The notes beneath the pieces are model-generated. The model was not told the DNA's origin, did not search any database, and saw nothing but the letters and a program-made list of their open reading frames with translations. Below are positions 61,699-64,000 of a stretch of DNA of 64,000 nt, in pieces (position 1 is the first letter of the stretch; the number at the start of each line of letters is the position of its first letter). Source of the stretch: Ottelia alismoides. Its lineage: Eukaryota > Streptophyta > Magnoliopsida > Alismatales > Hydrocharitaceae. The stretch is taken from positions 310,001 through 374,000 of the forward strand of contig JAZKJV010009328.1 in NCBI GenBank assembly GCA_037367405.1, in the 5' to 3' direction. The translations under genes were made by a program, and so were the position numbers.

Positions 61699-63115
61699 TG
61701 TCCAACTAGAGACTTTATGGTCTACATGTCACATAAATGTGCGGAGAAAACTCACGCAAATCAACCACATTGAAAATCCTTTTAAGTTCACCAACTTCAC
61801 ATGGGAAAGTCATAAAGGTCCGTCCGCATTATCTTATCAATTTTTGTTGGTGGTAAGATAATATTTTAGTCCATTACACACAGGGTGTCACCTTATTCCC
61901 AGCAATGCTCATGTTTGCTCCCAATCATTGAGGTGATCTTCTTGGGTTGCCGAGTTCAATATCACACCCCAAAGGAGACACGCATGCTTAGATAATCGAA
62001 ATATACATTAAGGTCGAAGGCAAACCATTATAGCTCCCAAGCTCAAGAGAGTAAGACCTGGAGACTTAGGGGGCAAGTCCAGGGATTTGGGCTCTCACCA
62101 TAATGTGTGCATCCTCACCCACTTTGTTCGGGGATAAGTACATGTGTCCAATGAGGGCTTTATGCACTCGTAAAGCAAGTTTTCATTTTATTCCAAGTTG
62201 CTAAGATTTCCTAGTTCAAGTCAGCCCTAATTTTTGAGTATTGGTTATTGCTTGAATTGAATTTGAGCTCACAATTATGTCTATTGTTCGATCCCTTTTC
62301 ATTTTATCCTTAGGTTACAAAATAGAGGGAGGAATTGGAAAGACGAATGCAAGCAAGAAACAATGATGAATGTTTTGAAGAAGTTTACTCACAATGATTC
62401 TCATCACTCTCTACGTGTTATGCAAGACATAATTTAAATGTTACACTAGATGCATGCAAGTCGATGAAAAATCGTGCCTAAACATGATACTATTAGCATA
62501 GAACAAATTGAATTAAATTTGACTAAGTAATGCGTATTTAAGTGTGTCTCATTAAGGAATCTTAAATATGTGAATCCTAAGATGGACTGGCCTAAATTAC
62601 GAAGGGCACATACATATTCTGATTTACACGACTGCGTGTCTACCCTAATCTCGTCACTTATGTCGAGGACCACTCTCAACACAACCACAACACAATAAAA
62701 TAAAAGAATAATAATGCCCAATCTCTGGTTACAAGCACGAACTCTTGAACAAGAACTGTTGTAAAGAGGGCATTACCTAGATTATTACAACAAACATAAT
62801 TACAAGAGTAATTACACTAAATGCACAGAATTAATTATTTATCTAATTAGATAATCTTCTCTCTAATGTAGCTGAATTGGCCCTCTTTAGCTAGAGTACC
62901 AAGCCCTAACTTCCACATCACTTGTCGTTGAGTCGCTTTGCGGGCCCTGATCAAAACAACATGTGGTCAGATAATCTCAAGAGGCATATAGCTATCAAGA
63001 TAAATAATCAAGGCAACAAAACAAAAACACCAACAAACACAAAACATGCTTAACTCATATAGCTCAAATTTTACTTAATCACCTGAGCTTAATTAAATAC
63101 ACTAATCAAGTTGTG
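61699..63115 (-). other. E0 leader, PBS-proximal part
   Basis: This lies between the E0 PBS and the copia insertion. The segment at 62152-62172 is the reverse complement of ATAAAGCCCTCATTGG-type sequence found in the leaders of E1 (2415-2440) and the full-length Athila (20333 onward). No gene is seen. Confidence 0.65.
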
Positions 63116-63133
63116 TCCTTGACAACAACGTCA
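63116..63133 (-). promoter_or_regulatory. PBS, tRNA-Asp type, heavily mutated (E0)
   Basis: On the minus strand TGACGTTGTTGTCAAGGA matches the tRNA-Asp complement at 12 of 18 positions. All six differences are C/T or G/A transitions. The two bases GA and the preceding CATCA repeat the exact junction seen in the full-length Athila (ATCA, GA, PBS). Confidence 0.65.
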
Positions 63134-63135
63134 TC

Positions 63136-64000
63136 TGATGGATCAACTTTTGGCGATGATAATATGGGCTCATTGTAAAGTGGCCAAAATGAATCTATCA
63201 TAGATTGAGTGAATCTATGCGAGGAGTGGCTCGATCTAAAATCTCATGGATAAGTACAAGGTTGAACATAGAGACACTACTAACTAGGGTATATAATCTA
63301 GACCTAAAAATGGGCAAAAGGCTACTCCGAGTGTCTATCCAAGGCAAGCAATGCAGAAAACAACATGAAATGGATGCATGGTTTTTTATGGCTTTTTCAA
63401 GGCAAGATACTTTATGCTACAAAATGATCACAAGTGCAAATAAAATAAAAGGCACATAAATATACACATTTCACAATTAAACTCTCATTTTAGTGCCTAA
63501 GTCAATCTCATCAATCAAACATCCAATTATGCAAGTGGCATTTCATTTACCAAGTAAAATTCGCCATTGTTAAAGTAAGGTGTCACTTAGTCAAAGTGTG
63601 AATCACTTGATTCATTTATCTACTTAAAGTCACATGAATTCATGAATAAATGAACAAAACTAATTATGCATTGTTCCTGATCAAGTGATGATTAATAGAT
63701 ACAAAATAGAGACTCGGGTACACGTCCAAACAATTAACTAGTGAATTATGGATCAATTAGTCAGAGTTTGAATAAACCATAGCTATTTAAATTTTAGTTC
63801 ATTTTCAACATCTCATATCAAGATTATGATTCCACCACATTAAAGAGATTAAAGAAATTGTTAAAACGCCATTGATTTCACTAAATTTGGATCAAATATG
63901 CAAACGATATCAAAGCATCAATTTAGGGGTCAAATTGCAAGAAAAACACATAAAATTCTTAACAAAAGGACCAAACACTGAAGTGCAATGTTTATAAGCC
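63136..64000 (-). repeat. E0 5' LTR, partial
   Basis: By position after the PBS this should be the end of the E0 LTR, continuing beyond the window. It is AT-rich with no gene. The short frame 63205-63459 on the plus strand has no recognisable motif. The assignment depends on the PBS call. Confidence 0.5.

Noticed and set aside
1..64000. A novel multi-gene system such as a defence island or biosynthetic cluster
   Set aside because: All recognisable coding sequence belongs to gag or pol of retrotransposons. The unusual signals are non-coding structures of these elements.

Overview
The window looks like intergenic heterochromatin from a large-genome flowering plant. I see no host protein-coding gene, no rRNA or tRNA gene, and no CRISPR array. 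Almost every base can be assigned to LTR retrotransposons stacked inside one another, and all coding regions are broken by stops and frameshifts. The plant assignment rests on Athila-type Ty3/gypsy elements primed by tRNA-Asp, a chromodomain-bearing Ty3/gypsy element and a Ty1/copia element, both primed by initiator tRNA-Met. I cannot name the species.

Layout, oldest layer first. (1) E0 is a very decayed Athila-like gypsy element on the minus strand. Its 5' LTR starts near 63136 and runs off the right edge. Its primer binding site (PBS) is at 63116-63133, its leader at 61699-63115 plus 47639-47963, and its gag at 46948-47638, continuing 36 kb away at 10044-10481. (2) Into E0 went a minus-strand Ty1/copia element (LTR D 55736-61698, internal part 50545-55735, LTR C 47964-50544) and two related LTRs without an internal region. 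These are B (minus, 10482-12562 plus 46192-46947) and A (plus, 7700-10043), which face each other as a large inverted repeat. (3) A chromovirus (12563-46191, plus strand, target duplication CTCAT/CTCGT) lies inside LTR B. (4) Younger Athila-type insertions follow: a full-length plus-strand element (15003-34781, duplication AGTGT) inside the chromovirus 5' LTR; a minus-strand solo LTR (41232-44879, duplication GTTTT) inside the chromovirus 3' LTR; a plus-strand solo LTR (56872-60204, duplication CCGAA) inside copia LTR D; and a minus-strand element (E1, from the left part of the window to 7699) inside LTR A. E1's LTR itself carries a foldback MITE (4109-4477). The deepest stack is four levels: E0 > LTR B > chromovirus > Athila.

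The best preserved element is the full-length Athila (19.8 kb, LTRs about 4.1 kb). Its gag and pol (protease, reverse transcriptase, RNase H, integrase) are recognisable but carry stops, at least three frameshifts and changed catalytic residues, so it could move only with help from another copy. I see no env-like ORF. Its most unusual part is the 2.8 kb between pol and the 3' LTR. There, four hairpin-plus-purine-tract modules resemble the real polypurine tract beside the LTR, and four of the five visible Athila LTR starts begin with a short hairpin of their own.

Coordinates of LTR ends supported by target duplications are exact. Those of A, B, C, D, E0 and the left end of E1 are my best alignment by eye.
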